In this document: positions 36,628 to 45,147 of the stretch, in pieces | How the letters are laid out: the number at the start of each line of letters is the position of its first letter | Numbering within the stretch: the stretch's first letter is position 1 | Notes under the pieces: model-generated | Seen by the model: only the letters and a program-made list of their open reading frames with translations | Databases searched by the model: none | What the model was told of the DNA's origin: nothing | Source of the DNA: Polyangiaceae bacterium | GTDB lineage: Bacteria > Myxococcota_A > Polyangia > Polyangiales > Polyangiaceae | Reading direction: 5' to 3' | NCBI GenBank assembly: GCA_020633235.1 | Contig: JACKEA010000007.1 | Coordinates: 248,001 to 312,000, forward strand | Length of the DNA: 64,000 nt | Made by a program: the position numbers and the translations under genes

Positions 36628-37707
36628 TCAGGGCTGCTCCCCGGTGTGGATCGGATACCCCTTGCGGTGCCAAACGTTGAGTCCTTCGTCCAAGACGGTG
36701 ACCTTGTCGAAGCCCTTGCCTTGGAGCGCTCGCGCCAGGGAGCTCGATTCCGCGTGCGGGCACGAGCAGTAGCAGACGAGCCAAGTGTCCTTGGGCAGCT
36801 TCTCCACGTAGGGATCGGGATCGTAGAACGGAACGCTCACCGCGCCGGCGATGTGCTCGCGCGTGTAGTCCGTCGGTGCGCGCGCATCCAAGAGCGCCAT
36901 GCGCGCACCGCGATCGAGCTCGCGCTTCACCACGGCGAGGGGCGTGAGATCCGGGAACTTCTTGAAGCCGGCGGGCGGTGGACCCTTCGGATTCAAGGGC
37001 ACCGGGCCCAGCGGTAGCGGAGGCGGACGTACGGGCTTTTGGAAACGCCGCGCGATGGGATTGCGCACCACGTGCCAGCTCCGGAGCAGCGCGACGACGT
37101 CTTCGATCTCGTCCTTGCGCAGCGTGTCCTTGAACGCGGGCATCACCGTGCCCGGACGACCGTGCTCGATGGCGAAGCGCAGGTAGCCGTTGCTCGCCGT
37201 CGACAACAGCTCCTGATTGCCGACGCTCACGTTCGGTCCGCCGTTGCCGCGGCGGCCGTGACACGTTTGGCATCGCGCTTCATAGACGCGCTGTCCCTTG
37301 GAAACGTCCCCGCCGAGCGGTGCTTCGTTCAGGCGTGCGGGAGGCGTGTGTTTCCACGTATGCAAGAAGGCGATGATGGCGTCGATGTCCGCGGGCGAAA
37401 GCGGTCCACCGCGCTCGCGTCCCCAGGCGGACATGGTGCTGCCCGTGCGCCCATGGGTGATGGCGGTGCGCAAGAACTCATCCGTGACGGAGGCCTGGAA
37501 ATAGGGCTGGGCCAGCGCGGGGGCCTGGTCCGCCCAGTAGCCTTGCCCCTCGCTGCCGTGACACACGGCGCACATGCGGAGGTAGAGCGCCTTGCCGTGG
37601 GCGACGCGGGCTTGCACCTCCGGCGAAGGTTTCTCGACCTCGTGGGTGCAGCCGAGGAGAGCGATACAGAGGCAGAGCCAGAGGAGCTTCTTCACGTGAG
37701 GGCGCAT
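36628..37707 (-). CDS. Diheme cytochrome c fused to a rhodanese domain (lipoprotein)
   Basis: I take ATG 37707 (359 residues), which gives a lipoprotein signal (LWLCLCIALLGC). Two cytochrome c domains follow: CAVCH near residue 48 with a Met ligand candidate in GSTMSAWG, and CQTCH near 150 with GTVMPAFKD. The C-terminal 110 residues are a rhodanese fold (MALLDARAPTDYTREHIAGA). The active-site loop is VCYCSCPHAESS, where the usual single Cys is in a C-x-C pair. It may link sulfur chemistry to periplasmic electron transfer; the substrate is unknown. Confidence 0.85.
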   Translation of the reverse strand: MRPHVKKLLWLCLCIALLGCTHEVEKPSPEVQARVAHGKALYLRMCAVCHGSEGQGYWADQAPALAQPYFQASVTDEFLRTAITHGRTGSTMSAWGRERGGPLSPADIDAIIAFLHTWKHTPPARLNEAPLGGDVSKGQRVYEARCQTCHGRRGNGGPNVSVGNQELLSTASNGYLRFAIEHGRPGTVMPAFKDTLRKDEIEDVVALLRSWHVVRNPIARRFQKPVRPPPLPLGPVPLNPKGPPPAGFKKFPDLTPLAVVKRELDRGARMALLDARAPTDYTREHIAGAVSVPFYDPDPYVEKLPKDTWLVCYCSCPHAESSSLARALQGKGFDKVTVLDEGLNVWHRKGYPIHTGEQP

Positions 37708-37714
37708 CCTACGA

Positions 37715-38260
37715 TCACTCCGCCCCCAGGGCACAACGCTCTCGCGGCGTGTAGCGGCTTGTGGACGCCAAGAGCTGGGACTCGAACAGCACCAGCTCCG
37801 TGAAACGCACCGCGTAGGGCTCGAGGGCACCGGCTTCCAGCAGCGCGCGAGCGTTCCCGGGGTGCTTGATGCGAGCCAGCGTGACGTGGGGACGAAACGG
37901 GCGGCGCTCGCGGGGGACGCCCACCGCTGTGCCGATTTCCTCCAACGTGCTGGCCAACGCAGCGAGCCGTCCGTCCGGGTCGGCGAGCTCGGCGACGAGC
38001 ACGCGTGCTCGCGACGGAGAGGCGAACCCGGTGAGGCCCGTGAAGCGTGTCTCCAGGGCGGGGGCCGTCACCTGCCGCAGTGCCGCCCTGAGCTCATCGA
38101 GGCGATCGACGTTGCCCAGGAACTTCAGCGTGAGGTGCAGCTGGTCGGCCTTGACGAAGCGGGGAGCGAGGCGCGACGTGACCGCGCGCATCCGTTTCTG
38201 GGACTCCAAGAGCGGCGCGACGTCTTGGGCAGAGAGGGGGAGCGCGAAGAAGAGCCTCAC
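37715..38260 (-). CDS. thpR: RNA 2',3'-cyclic phosphodiesterase (2'-5' RNA ligase family)
   Basis: The 181-residue protein starts at GTG 38260, overlapping the cinA stop (GTGA). The two catalytic HxTx motifs are HLTLKFLG (residues about 46-53) and HVTLARIKHPG (about 130). This is the LigT/ThpR two-histidine phosphoesterase fold, which opens 2',3'-cyclic phosphate at RNA ends. The link with cinA is common in bacteria. Confidence 0.92.
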   Translation of the reverse strand: MRLFFALPLSAQDVAPLLESQKRMRAVTSRLAPRFVKADQLHLTLKFLGNVDRLDELRAALRQVTAPALETRFTGLTGFASPSRARVLVAELADPDGRLAALASTLEEIGTAVGVPRERRPFRPHVTLARIKHPGNARALLEAGALEPYAVRFTELVLFESQLLASTSRYTPRERCALGAE

Positions 38261-39501
38261 GCGTCGAGACCGCGACGGAGGACGCTCCGCACGAGGGCGA
38301 GCCCCGCGAAGGCCGCCAGCTGCCGCACCTGGGTGCGAGAGCCGGGAAATACCATTTGACGATCCACGGTGCCGTCCCGGGTGGCCACGGCGTAGCACAC
38401 GGTGCCCACCGGCTTTTCCGGAGTGCCGCCGCCGGGGCCTGCGATGCCGGTGAAGGCGACCGCGACGTTTGCGCCCACGACGCGCAGGGCCCCCTCCGCC
38501 ATCGCGCGTGCCACCTCCGGGCTCACCGCGCCGTACTGCGCGAGCATGGGCGCGGGCACCCCGAGCAGCTGCTCCTTGACGGAGTTTTCGTACGCCACGA
38601 TGCCGCCGGCGTAGAACTCGCTGGAACCGCCGCGCTCGGTGAGGATTTCGCCGACCAGGCCGCCGGTGCACGACTCCGCCGTGGCAAGCTTCATCTTCCG
38701 CTCCAGGAGCAGAGCGCCCAGCGCTTGCGCAAAGGTGACGTCGCCTTCGGCGTACACCACGTCCGGACCCAGCCGCTCGAGTACGACGTTCGCCGCCGCC
38801 CGCGCCCGCGACTCCGCGTCCCCTTTCCGCGCCGCTCTAGCCAAGACCTTCACCTCGATTTCGGGGAAGTGGGCGCGGTAGGCGATCACCACGTCGTGGG
38901 CGCCTTCGATGCCGGCGAGCTTGTCGTTCACCGCGCTTTCGGTCATGCCGAAGGTCTTGAGACGCACCTGGTGGAGCGACTCGCCCACCAGCGGCGGCAC
39001 TTCGGGAGCGATGTGCTCCTCGAACATCGTCTTCATCTCGCGGGGAACGCCCGGCAAGAAGAACGCGTTCGCGTGGCCGAGCTGTACGTGAAAGCCGGGC
39101 GCCGTGCCCTTGCGGTTCGCCAGCACCGTGGCGCCGCGAGGGAAGTCCGCCTGCTTCTCGTTGGAGGGCGCCATGCTGCGACCGAAGCGCGCCATGCGCT
39201 GCTTGATCGCCACCAAAGAAGCGTCGTCGCGCTGCATCGGAACGCCGAGCACCTCCGCCACGCACTCGCTCGTGATGTCGTCCGTGGTGGGCCCGAGGCC
39301 ACCGGTGCACACCAGCAGCGTATGGCTGGCGCTGAGGCGATGGAGCGTTTCCACGATGGTCGCGCGATGATCCGCCACCACCTCCATGGCGGTGACTTCC
39401 ATCCCCAGCGCGGTGAGGGATTCCGCGAGCCAGCTCGCGTTGGTGTTGACGATCTCCCCGCGGGTGAGCTCGGTACCGATGGACAGGATGGCAGCACTCA
39501 T
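38257..39501 (-). CDS. cinA: CinA-family nicotinamide-nucleotide amidase / competence-damage protein
   Basis: The 414-residue protein starts at ATG 39501 (MSAAILSIGTELTRGEIVNT). The N-terminal molybdopterin-binding-like (COG1058) domain has VCTGGLGPTTDDITSE and FFLPGVPREMKTMF. The C-terminal amidase domain has LATAESCTGGLVGEILTE and GIAGPGGGTPEKPVGTV. It recycles NMN from NAD use by DNA ligase and has an ADP-ribose pyrophosphatase part. An NAD-dependent ligase gene is also in this window. Confidence 0.94.
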   Translation of the reverse strand: MSAAILSIGTELTRGEIVNTNASWLAESLTALGMEVTAMEVVADHRATIVETLHRLSASHTLLVCTGGLGPTTDDITSECVAEVLGVPMQRDDASLVAIKQRMARFGRSMAPSNEKQADFPRGATVLANRKGTAPGFHVQLGHANAFFLPGVPREMKTMFEEHIAPEVPPLVGESLHQVRLKTFGMTESAVNDKLAGIEGAHDVVIAYRAHFPEIEVKVLARAARKGDAESRARAAANVVLERLGPDVVYAEGDVTFAQALGALLLERKMKLATAESCTGGLVGEILTERGGSSEFYAGGIVAYENSVKEQLLGVPAPMLAQYGAVSPEVARAMAEGALRVVGANVAVAFTGIAGPGGGTPEKPVGTVCYAVATRDGTVDRQMVFPGSRTQVRQLAAFAGLALVRSVLRRGLDA

Positions 39502-39511
39502 GGCGGGCGAA

Positions 39512-40390
39512 TCATGGGTCAGCGTCGCTGGAAGTGCCACCGACCTCGTACACGCAGCGAAAGCCCACGTCCTCAGCAGCCGGACGGGCTTCGCCTGCCC
39601 AGCTCTTGAAGCTGCCCGCCAGCACGGACTGATACGAACCGCCGTAGGCCCGTGCTGTTCCGTCGTCTTCTCGCACCCACTCGGCGACGTTCCCAGCCAG
39701 ATCCGCGACGCCGTCCGGGCTCGTGCCGTCCGGCCGGAAGCCCGCTACCTCCGGCCCGTCTCCGCCGCCAGCGCAGGGGCCGTCCACCAGGCCAAACACC
39801 GCCCGACGACACACGAGGCCGGTCTGCCCCCAGGGGTAGCGTCGCGCAGCGGTGCCCGCCGCCGCGAAGATCCACTGCGCCACGCGCGGCAAGTGTCCAC
39901 CCACGAAGTGACAGAAGCTCTCCGCTTCCTTCACGCTCACGCCGCGCACCGGTCGGCCCAGCTCGGTTTCCGGCAGCGCGCGACAGCGCCCCGCTTTCAC
40001 GCATGCGCTCCAGCGCAGCTCCGTCACCTCGTGGGAGTCGATGATGAAGGTCGTCACGCTCAGCGTCCGTGCGTCGGTCTGCGCTCGCGCCTCCCAGTCG
40101 CTGGGTCCGATCTCCACGCGGCCGCCGCTGATGCGCACCTTGCGCTCGTTCGGCAAACACCCGTCTGTGCCAATGCGGGCGCCCACCGGACATGCCGTAG
40201 GCCTACCTTCGCAGTGCCCTGCTTTCAGGTGCTGGCCCACGCCGCAGCAGCGCGCGCCCAGCGCCACGCTGCCGTGGGGACAGCGATCGGGATCGCTCCG
40301 CTCCGTGCGCGCGGCGATCACCACTCCCACGATGGCCGCTGTCGCCAGCGCCAGGAGCCCGAGGGCGATCCACAGACGTTTGTTCGCCAC
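39512..40390 (-). CDS. Membrane-anchored SUMF1/FGE-like domain protein
   Basis: The 292-residue protein starts at GTG 40390 with an AGGGGG ribosome site. One N-terminal membrane segment (WIALGLLALATAAIVGVVI) precedes a small Cys-rich part (CPHGSVALGARCCGVG). The formylglycine-enzyme-like fold follows: FIIDSHEVTELRWSACVKAG, then VSVKEAESFCHFVGGHLPR, then DLAGNVAEWV and the final GFRCVYEV. The catalytic cysteine pair of true sulfatase-activating enzymes is not obvious, so a binding or other role is likelier. It is 10 bp ahead of cinA. Confidence 0.85.
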   Translation of the reverse strand: MANKRLWIALGLLALATAAIVGVVIAARTERSDPDRCPHGSVALGARCCGVGQHLKAGHCEGRPTACPVGARIGTDGCLPNERKVRISGGRVEIGPSDWEARAQTDARTLSVTTFIIDSHEVTELRWSACVKAGRCRALPETELGRPVRGVSVKEAESFCHFVGGHLPRVAQWIFAAAGTAARRYPWGQTGLVCRRAVFGLVDGPCAGGGDGPEVAGFRPDGTSPDGVADLAGNVAEWVREDDGTARAYGGSYQSVLAGSFKSWAGEARPAAEDVGFRCVYEVGGTSSDADP

Positions 40391-40413
40391 CCCCCTGGCG
40401 ATAGCGTCGAATC

Positions 40414-41256
40414 GTGCGCATTGGAAAGCCGATGGGACAACTCTCGGAAAAAGTGCCTCTCGGTCGCAGCAATCTGCGGGTCTCGCGGCTGGGGCTGGGA
40501 TCGTCCTACGGGGCGCCCACCGCCGCCTACGAAGAGGCCTTCGAGCGCGGGGTGAACTACTTCTACTGGGGCAGCCGCCGCAGTGACGACATGGGGGACG
40601 CGATCCGCCACGTCGCCAAGGGCCGCCGCGAGGACATCGTCGTCGTGCTGCAGAGCTACGCGCGTCCGCTCGGCTTCTTGGTGAAGCAATCGGTGCAGCG
40701 CGGCCTCCGCTCCCTCGGCCTCGACTACGCGGACGTCTTGCTCCTGGGTTGGTACAACGACGTTCCTTCGCGCTCCGTGATGGACGCCGCTCTCGGCCTC
40801 GTCGAACGCGGGCTCGTACGTCACATCGCGCTCTCCGGCCATCGCCGCACGCTGTTCCCGGATCTGATCTCGGATCGCCGCATCGACGTTTGGCACCTCC
40901 GCTACAACGCCGTGCACCGCGGCGCCGAGCGCGAGGTGTTTCCCTCGCTCGACGGCCTGTCCGCTGAAGAACGCCCCGGCGTCGTCACCTACACCACCAC
41001 GCGCTGGGGACATCTGGTGGATCCGGGCCGCACCCCGAAGGGCGAGCGCACTCCCACCGGCACGGACTGCTACCGCTTCGCGCTCTCGCACCCGCACGTG
41101 GACGTGGCCATCGCCGGACCTGCCAACGTGGAGCAAACACGCCAAGCGCTGCAAGCCCTCGAGCTCGGCACCATGGACGAAGAAGAGATCGCCTGGATGC
41201 GCCGCGTGGGCGACGGCATCTACGGCAAGGATCGAACCAGCGGCATCCGCGACTGA
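40414..41256 (+). CDS. Aldo/keto reductase-fold protein with altered active site
   Basis: The 280-residue protein starts at GTG 40414; ATG 40432 is possible. The fold is that of the aldo/keto reductases (VPLGRSNLRVSRLGLGSSYG, then VMDAALGLVERGLVRHIALS, then VDVAIAGPANVEQTRQALQA). The catalytic tetrad positions look changed: FDTAxxYG is replaced by NYFYWGSRRSDD, the Lys region reads VVLQSY, and the His region reads VLLLGWYN. It is probably not a classical NADPH reductase. It diverges from the SUMF1-like gene across a 23-bp gap. Confidence 0.8.
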   Translation: MRIGKPMGQLSEKVPLGRSNLRVSRLGLGSSYGAPTAAYEEAFERGVNYFYWGSRRSDDMGDAIRHVAKGRREDIVVVLQSYARPLGFLVKQSVQRGLRSLGLDYADVLLLGWYNDVPSRSVMDAALGLVERGLVRHIALSGHRRTLFPDLISDRRIDVWHLRYNAVHRGAEREVFPSLDGLSAEERPGVVTYTTTRWGHLVDPGRTPKGERTPTGTDCYRFALSHPHVDVAIAGPANVEQTRQALQALELGTMDEEEIAWMRRVGDGIYGKDRTSGIRD

Positions 41257-41280
41257 AACTGACGCGCCATTCACGAGATC

Positions 41281-41333
41281 TTGTCGGTCCGCCGCGGAAT
41301 CAGCGTTGACGGTGGTTCCGCGGCGGACCGACA
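41281..41333. repeat. Compact REP hairpin (both arms)
   Basis: TGTCGGTCCGCCGCGGAA (41282-41299) and TTCCGCGGCGGACCGACA (41316-41333) form a perfect 18-bp inverted repeat around a 16-base loop. This is the cleanest full copy of the family and defines its ends. It sits between convergent genes and could also stop transcription. Confidence 0.9.
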
Positions 41334-41334
41334 T

Positions 41335-42099
41335 TCATTCGGAACGAACGCGGAACTCGAGCTCGCCCACGCCGGAGATGCTCACCTCGACGTGATCCCC
41401 ATCCGCGAGCGGGCCCACGCCCTCCGGCGTGCCGGTGAGGATGATGTCGCCGGGCTCCAGCGTCATGGCGGCGCTGATGTAGGAGACGAGGGTGGGCACG
41501 TCGAACACCATGTCTGCGGTGCTGGCGTGCTGGCGCTCCTGTCCGTTCACGCTGAGGCGTAGCGTGAGGGCGCGCGGGTCGACGTCCGTGACCAGGTGCG
41601 GGCCGATGGGGCAGAAGGTGTCGAAGCCCTTGGCGCGGGTCCACTGGCCGTCCTTCTTTTGTAGATCGCGCGCGGTGACGTCGCAGGCCACGGCGTAGCC
41701 GAAGACGAACTTGGGCGCGTCTGCCACGGACACGCGGCGAGCGCGCTTGCCAATCACCACTGCGAGCTCGCCCTCGTAGTCCACGCGCTCGCTCTCGGGC
41801 GGCAAGATCACGGTGCCGCCGGGCTCGAGCAGAGACGACGGCGGCTTGAAGAAGAGCAGCGGCTCCACCGGCGGCGCGTTGCCCATCTCCTGCGCGTGGG
41901 CGGCGTAGTTGCGACCCACGCACACGATCTTGGTCGGCGTGACCGGGACGCTGTGACTGGTGCGGGAAAGATCGAGCACCTTGCCGGTCTCTTCTCCACC
42001 GGCCCAGGGCGCTGCGTCGATCTCCAGCGCGCGTTCGTCGTCGCAATGCACGAACGCGTGCTCGCCGTTCATTTTCCGGATGCGGGCGTAGCGTGCCAT
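41335..42099 (-). CDS. Fumarylacetoacetate hydrolase family protein
   Basis: The 254-residue protein has a short N-terminal extension and an FAH catalytic domain. Segments are KIVCVGRNYAAHAQEMGN, then FFKPPSSLLEPGG, VDYEGELAVVIGKRARRVS with the E-x-E metal ligands, FGYAVACDVTARDLQ, and GDIILTGTPEGVGPL. Members act as acylpyruvate hydrolases, oxaloacetate decarboxylases or isomerases in aromatic degradation; the substrate is not determined. Its ATG overlaps the ligA stop by one base, so it is translated after ligA. Confidence 0.92.
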   Translation of the reverse strand: MARYARIRKMNGEHAFVHCDDERALEIDAAPWAGGEETGKVLDLSRTSHSVPVTPTKIVCVGRNYAAHAQEMGNAPPVEPLLFFKPPSSLLEPGGTVILPPESERVDYEGELAVVIGKRARRVSVADAPKFVFGYAVACDVTARDLQKKDGQWTRAKGFDTFCPIGPHLVTDVDPRALTLRLSVNGQERQHASTADMVFDVPTLVSYISAAMTLEPGDIILTGTPEGVGPLADGDHVEVSISGVGELEFRVRSE

Positions 42100-44096
42100 C
42101 AGCCCTGGATCATCGCGTACAGGCCCTTTTCGTCAATCACCTCGGTGCCGTGCTTCTTGGCGGTGTCGAGCTTGCTCTTGCCCACCTTGTCCCCAGCTAC
42201 CAGGTAGGTGGTGCCCTTCTTCACCTTGTCGTGCACCTCCCCACCGGCGGCGCGGATGTCGTCGTGGACGTCGTCGCGCTTCTTGCTGAGCACGCCCGTC
42301 ACGCAGAAAGAGGAGCCGGACAGCGGACCCTGGGCGGCCACCGCGGCGCGGGGCTGCGGCCGGGAAACGTCGAGCGCGGCGAGCTTCTCCAGCAGCGCGC
42401 GGCTCTGCGCGTCGAACAGGAAGCTCTCCACGGCGTCGACCATCTTGGGCCCGAAGCCGGCGATGTTGTCGGTCTTCTCCCGGGCCTGTTCGCGCGACCA
42501 GGCAAGCAGCTCCTGCAAAGTGCCGGCTGCTTCCGCCAGCTGCTTGGCGGCGACCTGCCCCACGTGATCGATGCCCAGACCCGTGAGCAGGCGATCGAGC
42601 GTGCGCTCCTTGGAGCCCGCGACGGCCTTCACCACGTTGTCCGCGCTCTTCTTGCCCATGCGCTCGAGCGACTGCAGCTGCTTGGAGTCGAGCCCGTACA
42701 GATCGGCGACGTCCTTCACGAGCTCGCTGTCCACCAGCTGCTCGATGAGAGACTCGCCGATGCCATCGATGTCCATGGCGAAGCGGCGCGAGAAGTGGAA
42801 GATGGCGCCCTTCACCACCGCCGGGCACTTCGGGTTCGGGCAGCGGATGGCGACCTCACCCTCGCGTTTCTCGACCGGCGTGCTGCACACCGGGCAGCGC
42901 TCCGGCATCTGGAAGGGCTGCTCGCTGCCGCTGCGCGCCTCGGTGTCCACGCTCACCACCTGCGGGATGATCTCGCCGGCTTTCTCGATGGTGACGAGAT
43001 CCCCGATGCGCACGTCCAGGTGCTGGACGATCTCCGCGTTGTGCATGGACGCCCGAGACACGGTGGTCCCCGAGAGCTGCACCGGCTCGAGCTCCGCCAC
43101 CGGCGTGAGGGTCCCGGTGCGACCCACCTGCACCACGATGTCGCGCACGCGGGTGGCGGCTTGCTCGGCGCTGAACTTGTAGGCGATGGCCCAGCGCGGA
43201 AACTTGGCCGTGGCGCCCAAGATGCCCTGCTGGCTGAAGGAGTTCACCTTGATGACGGCGCCATCGGTCTCGTACGGATAGTCCGCGCGGGACTTGTCGA
43301 TGTCCGCGATGGCGGCGTGGACCTCTTTCATGTCCTTGCACACGCGGTGCTTGCGGTGCGTCGGCAGGCCGAGCTTCTCCAGCGCATCGAGCGCTTCCGC
43401 GTGGGAGCCGCCGAGCTCGGCGCCCTCCACCACTTGCCACACCAGCGCGCGCAGCGGCCGCTGGGCCACGATGCGCGGGTCGAGCATGCGCAGGCTGCCG
43501 GAAGCGGCGTTGCGTGGGTTGGCGAAGGCGGGCTCGCCGCGCTCGGCGCGCTCCGCATTGATGCGCTCCAAGTCGCGCCGATAGATCACGACCTCCGCGC
43601 GCAGCGTGAGCGGTCCGGCGTAGTCGATGGTCGTGGGCAGGGAGCGGATGGTGCGCAGGTTCTCGACGATGTCTTCGCCGCTCTGGCCGTCCCCCCGGGT
43701 GGAGCCGCCGGAAAGGCGTCCGTCGCGGTACAAGATCTCCACGCTGCCGCCGTCGAGCTTCGGCTCCACGCAGAACTCCACCACGGCGTCGTCCGCCAGC
43801 CCGTCGCGCACGCGCCGCGCGAACTCTTCGAGCTCCTCCTCGTTGTAGGTGTTGTCCAGCGACATCATGGGCACCACGTGCTCCACGGTCTTGAGATCCG
43901 AGCGCGGCGCGCCGCCCACGCGCTGGGTCGGAGAATCCGGCGTGACCAGCTCCGGGTTCGCGGCCTCCAGCTCGCGCAGCTCTTTGTAGAGGGCGTCGTA
44001 GTCGCGATCGCTGATGATCGGATCGTCGAGCACGTAGTAGCGGTAGTCGTGCCCGCGGATTTCGCTGACCAGCTCTTCGTGGCGCTTCTTGCTCAT
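42099..44096 (-). CDS. ligA: NAD-dependent DNA ligase LigA
   Basis: The 665-residue protein is the standard length. It seals nicks during replication and repair. Domain order is Ia (RGHDYRYYVLDDPIISDRDY), adenylation with the lysine in CVEPKLDGGSVEILYRDG, OB-fold, a four-Cys zinc finger (CPVCSTPVEKREG, then CPNPKCPAVV), helix-hairpin-helix motifs (GLGIDHVGQVAAKQL, AGFGPKMVDAVESF) and a C-terminal BRCT domain. Start ATG 44096, overlapping the aminotransferase stop by ATGA. Confidence 0.97.
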   Translation of the reverse strand: MSKKRHEELVSEIRGHDYRYYVLDDPIISDRDYDALYKELRELEAANPELVTPDSPTQRVGGAPRSDLKTVEHVVPMMSLDNTYNEEELEEFARRVRDGLADDAVVEFCVEPKLDGGSVEILYRDGRLSGGSTRGDGQSGEDIVENLRTIRSLPTTIDYAGPLTLRAEVVIYRRDLERINAERAERGEPAFANPRNAASGSLRMLDPRIVAQRPLRALVWQVVEGAELGGSHAEALDALEKLGLPTHRKHRVCKDMKEVHAAIADIDKSRADYPYETDGAVIKVNSFSQQGILGATAKFPRWAIAYKFSAEQAATRVRDIVVQVGRTGTLTPVAELEPVQLSGTTVSRASMHNAEIVQHLDVRIGDLVTIEKAGEIIPQVVSVDTEARSGSEQPFQMPERCPVCSTPVEKREGEVAIRCPNPKCPAVVKGAIFHFSRRFAMDIDGIGESLIEQLVDSELVKDVADLYGLDSKQLQSLERMGKKSADNVVKAVAGSKERTLDRLLTGLGIDHVGQVAAKQLAEAAGTLQELLAWSREQAREKTDNIAGFGPKMVDAVESFLFDAQSRALLEKLAALDVSRPQPRAAVAAQGPLSGSSFCVTGVLSKKRDDVHDDIRAAGGEVHDKVKKGTTYLVAGDKVGKSKLDTAKKHGTEVIDEKGLYAMIQG

Positions 44097-45115
44097 GATT
44101 TCAGCACGGCTCCGAGGTGCTCCAGACCTTGCACGAGGGTTTCCGAGTCGGCGCTCCAGCTCAAGCGAAACGCCGCGGGGTCTCCGAAGAACTCGCCGGG
44201 CGCGACGATCACGCCGCGCTCCAAAATGCCCCGCTCGATGCGATCCCCGAGCGGCGCGTCGGTGTGGACCCAGCCATACAAGCTGGTCTCCGGCGGGGCT
44301 GACCAGCTGAGGCCATGGTCTCGGATGAAGGCGTCCACCAGCGCGCGCTTTCCGGCCTGCAGCGCGTGGGCGCGCGCGAGCAAGTGATCCGCGCGCTCGA
44401 AGGCCAGCGCGCCGTAGGCCCAACAGCCCGGCGGCGCCGAGCCGAAGAGCAGCGCTTCCACTCCGCGCGCAGCGGCCTCGAGCTCCGGCGGCACCAGCAG
44501 GAAGCCGGCCCGGGCCCAGGGCACGCCAAAGCACTTGGTGGCGCTCGAGCAGGTGATCACGCGCCCGCCGAAGGCCGTGTGCGCGGGGCGCGAAAGCTCC
44601 ATGTACGCTTCGTCCACCAACAGCCACACGTCGCCCAGCGCTCGTGACAGCTCCGCCAGTTCGGCGTCGTCCATCACACTGCCCGTCGGGTTGTGCGGAT
44701 TGGTGATGGCGACGACGCGGGTCTTCGGTGTGACCACGACGTTCGAGCGCTCGAAGCGCCGCACCGTCGCTCCCAGCGCTTCCGGGATGCGCCATACGGG
44801 CTCGTAGCTGGGCGTCTCCACCAGCACCTCGTCGCCCGGCCCGAGCAGGGTGGCGAAGGCGGTGAACAGCGCGCCGGACGCACCCAGGCACGGGATCACC
44901 GCGCGCGGCTCGACGCCGTAGCGCGCCGCCACCCCCTCGACGAACGGCTGTCGCGCGGCGTAGTCGTCCACCGGGGCGGCGCCGAGCTCCCGCTGGGCGA
45001 TGGGGGAGACGCCGCTGGAGGCCAGGTCGAAGCGCACGTGGCCATACCAGCGTGTGGCAAACTCCAGATAGGCCAGGCGGGGCAGCACGGCGGGCGAGTG
45101 TAGATCAAGTTTCAC
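44093..45115 (-). CDS. PLP-dependent class I/II aminotransferase
   Basis: The 340-residue fold type I aminotransferase starts at GTG 45115. The cofactor lysine is in SSATKCFGVPWARAGF. ITNPHNPTGSVMDDAEL and LLVDEAYMEL hold the cofactor-binding Asn and Asp, and the C-terminal Arg is in FRLSWSADS. The N-terminal third is shorter than in AspC, and the substrate is not evident. It is the first gene of the aminotransferase-ligA-FAH unit and diverges from the UbiA gene with only 32 bp between. Confidence 0.92.
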   Translation of the reverse strand: MKLDLHSPAVLPRLAYLEFATRWYGHVRFDLASSGVSPIAQRELGAAPVDDYAARQPFVEGVAARYGVEPRAVIPCLGASGALFTAFATLLGPGDEVLVETPSYEPVWRIPEALGATVRRFERSNVVVTPKTRVVAITNPHNPTGSVMDDAELAELSRALGDVWLLVDEAYMELSRPAHTAFGGRVITCSSATKCFGVPWARAGFLLVPPELEAAARGVEALLFGSAPPGCWAYGALAFERADHLLARAHALQAGKRALVDAFIRDHGLSWSAPPETSLYGWVHTDAPLGDRIERGILERGVIVAPGEFFGDPAAFRLSWSADSETLVQGLEHLGAVLKS

Positions 45116-45147
45116 CGCCCCAGAGTTGCGCTAAGGTCCCCGCGTCG

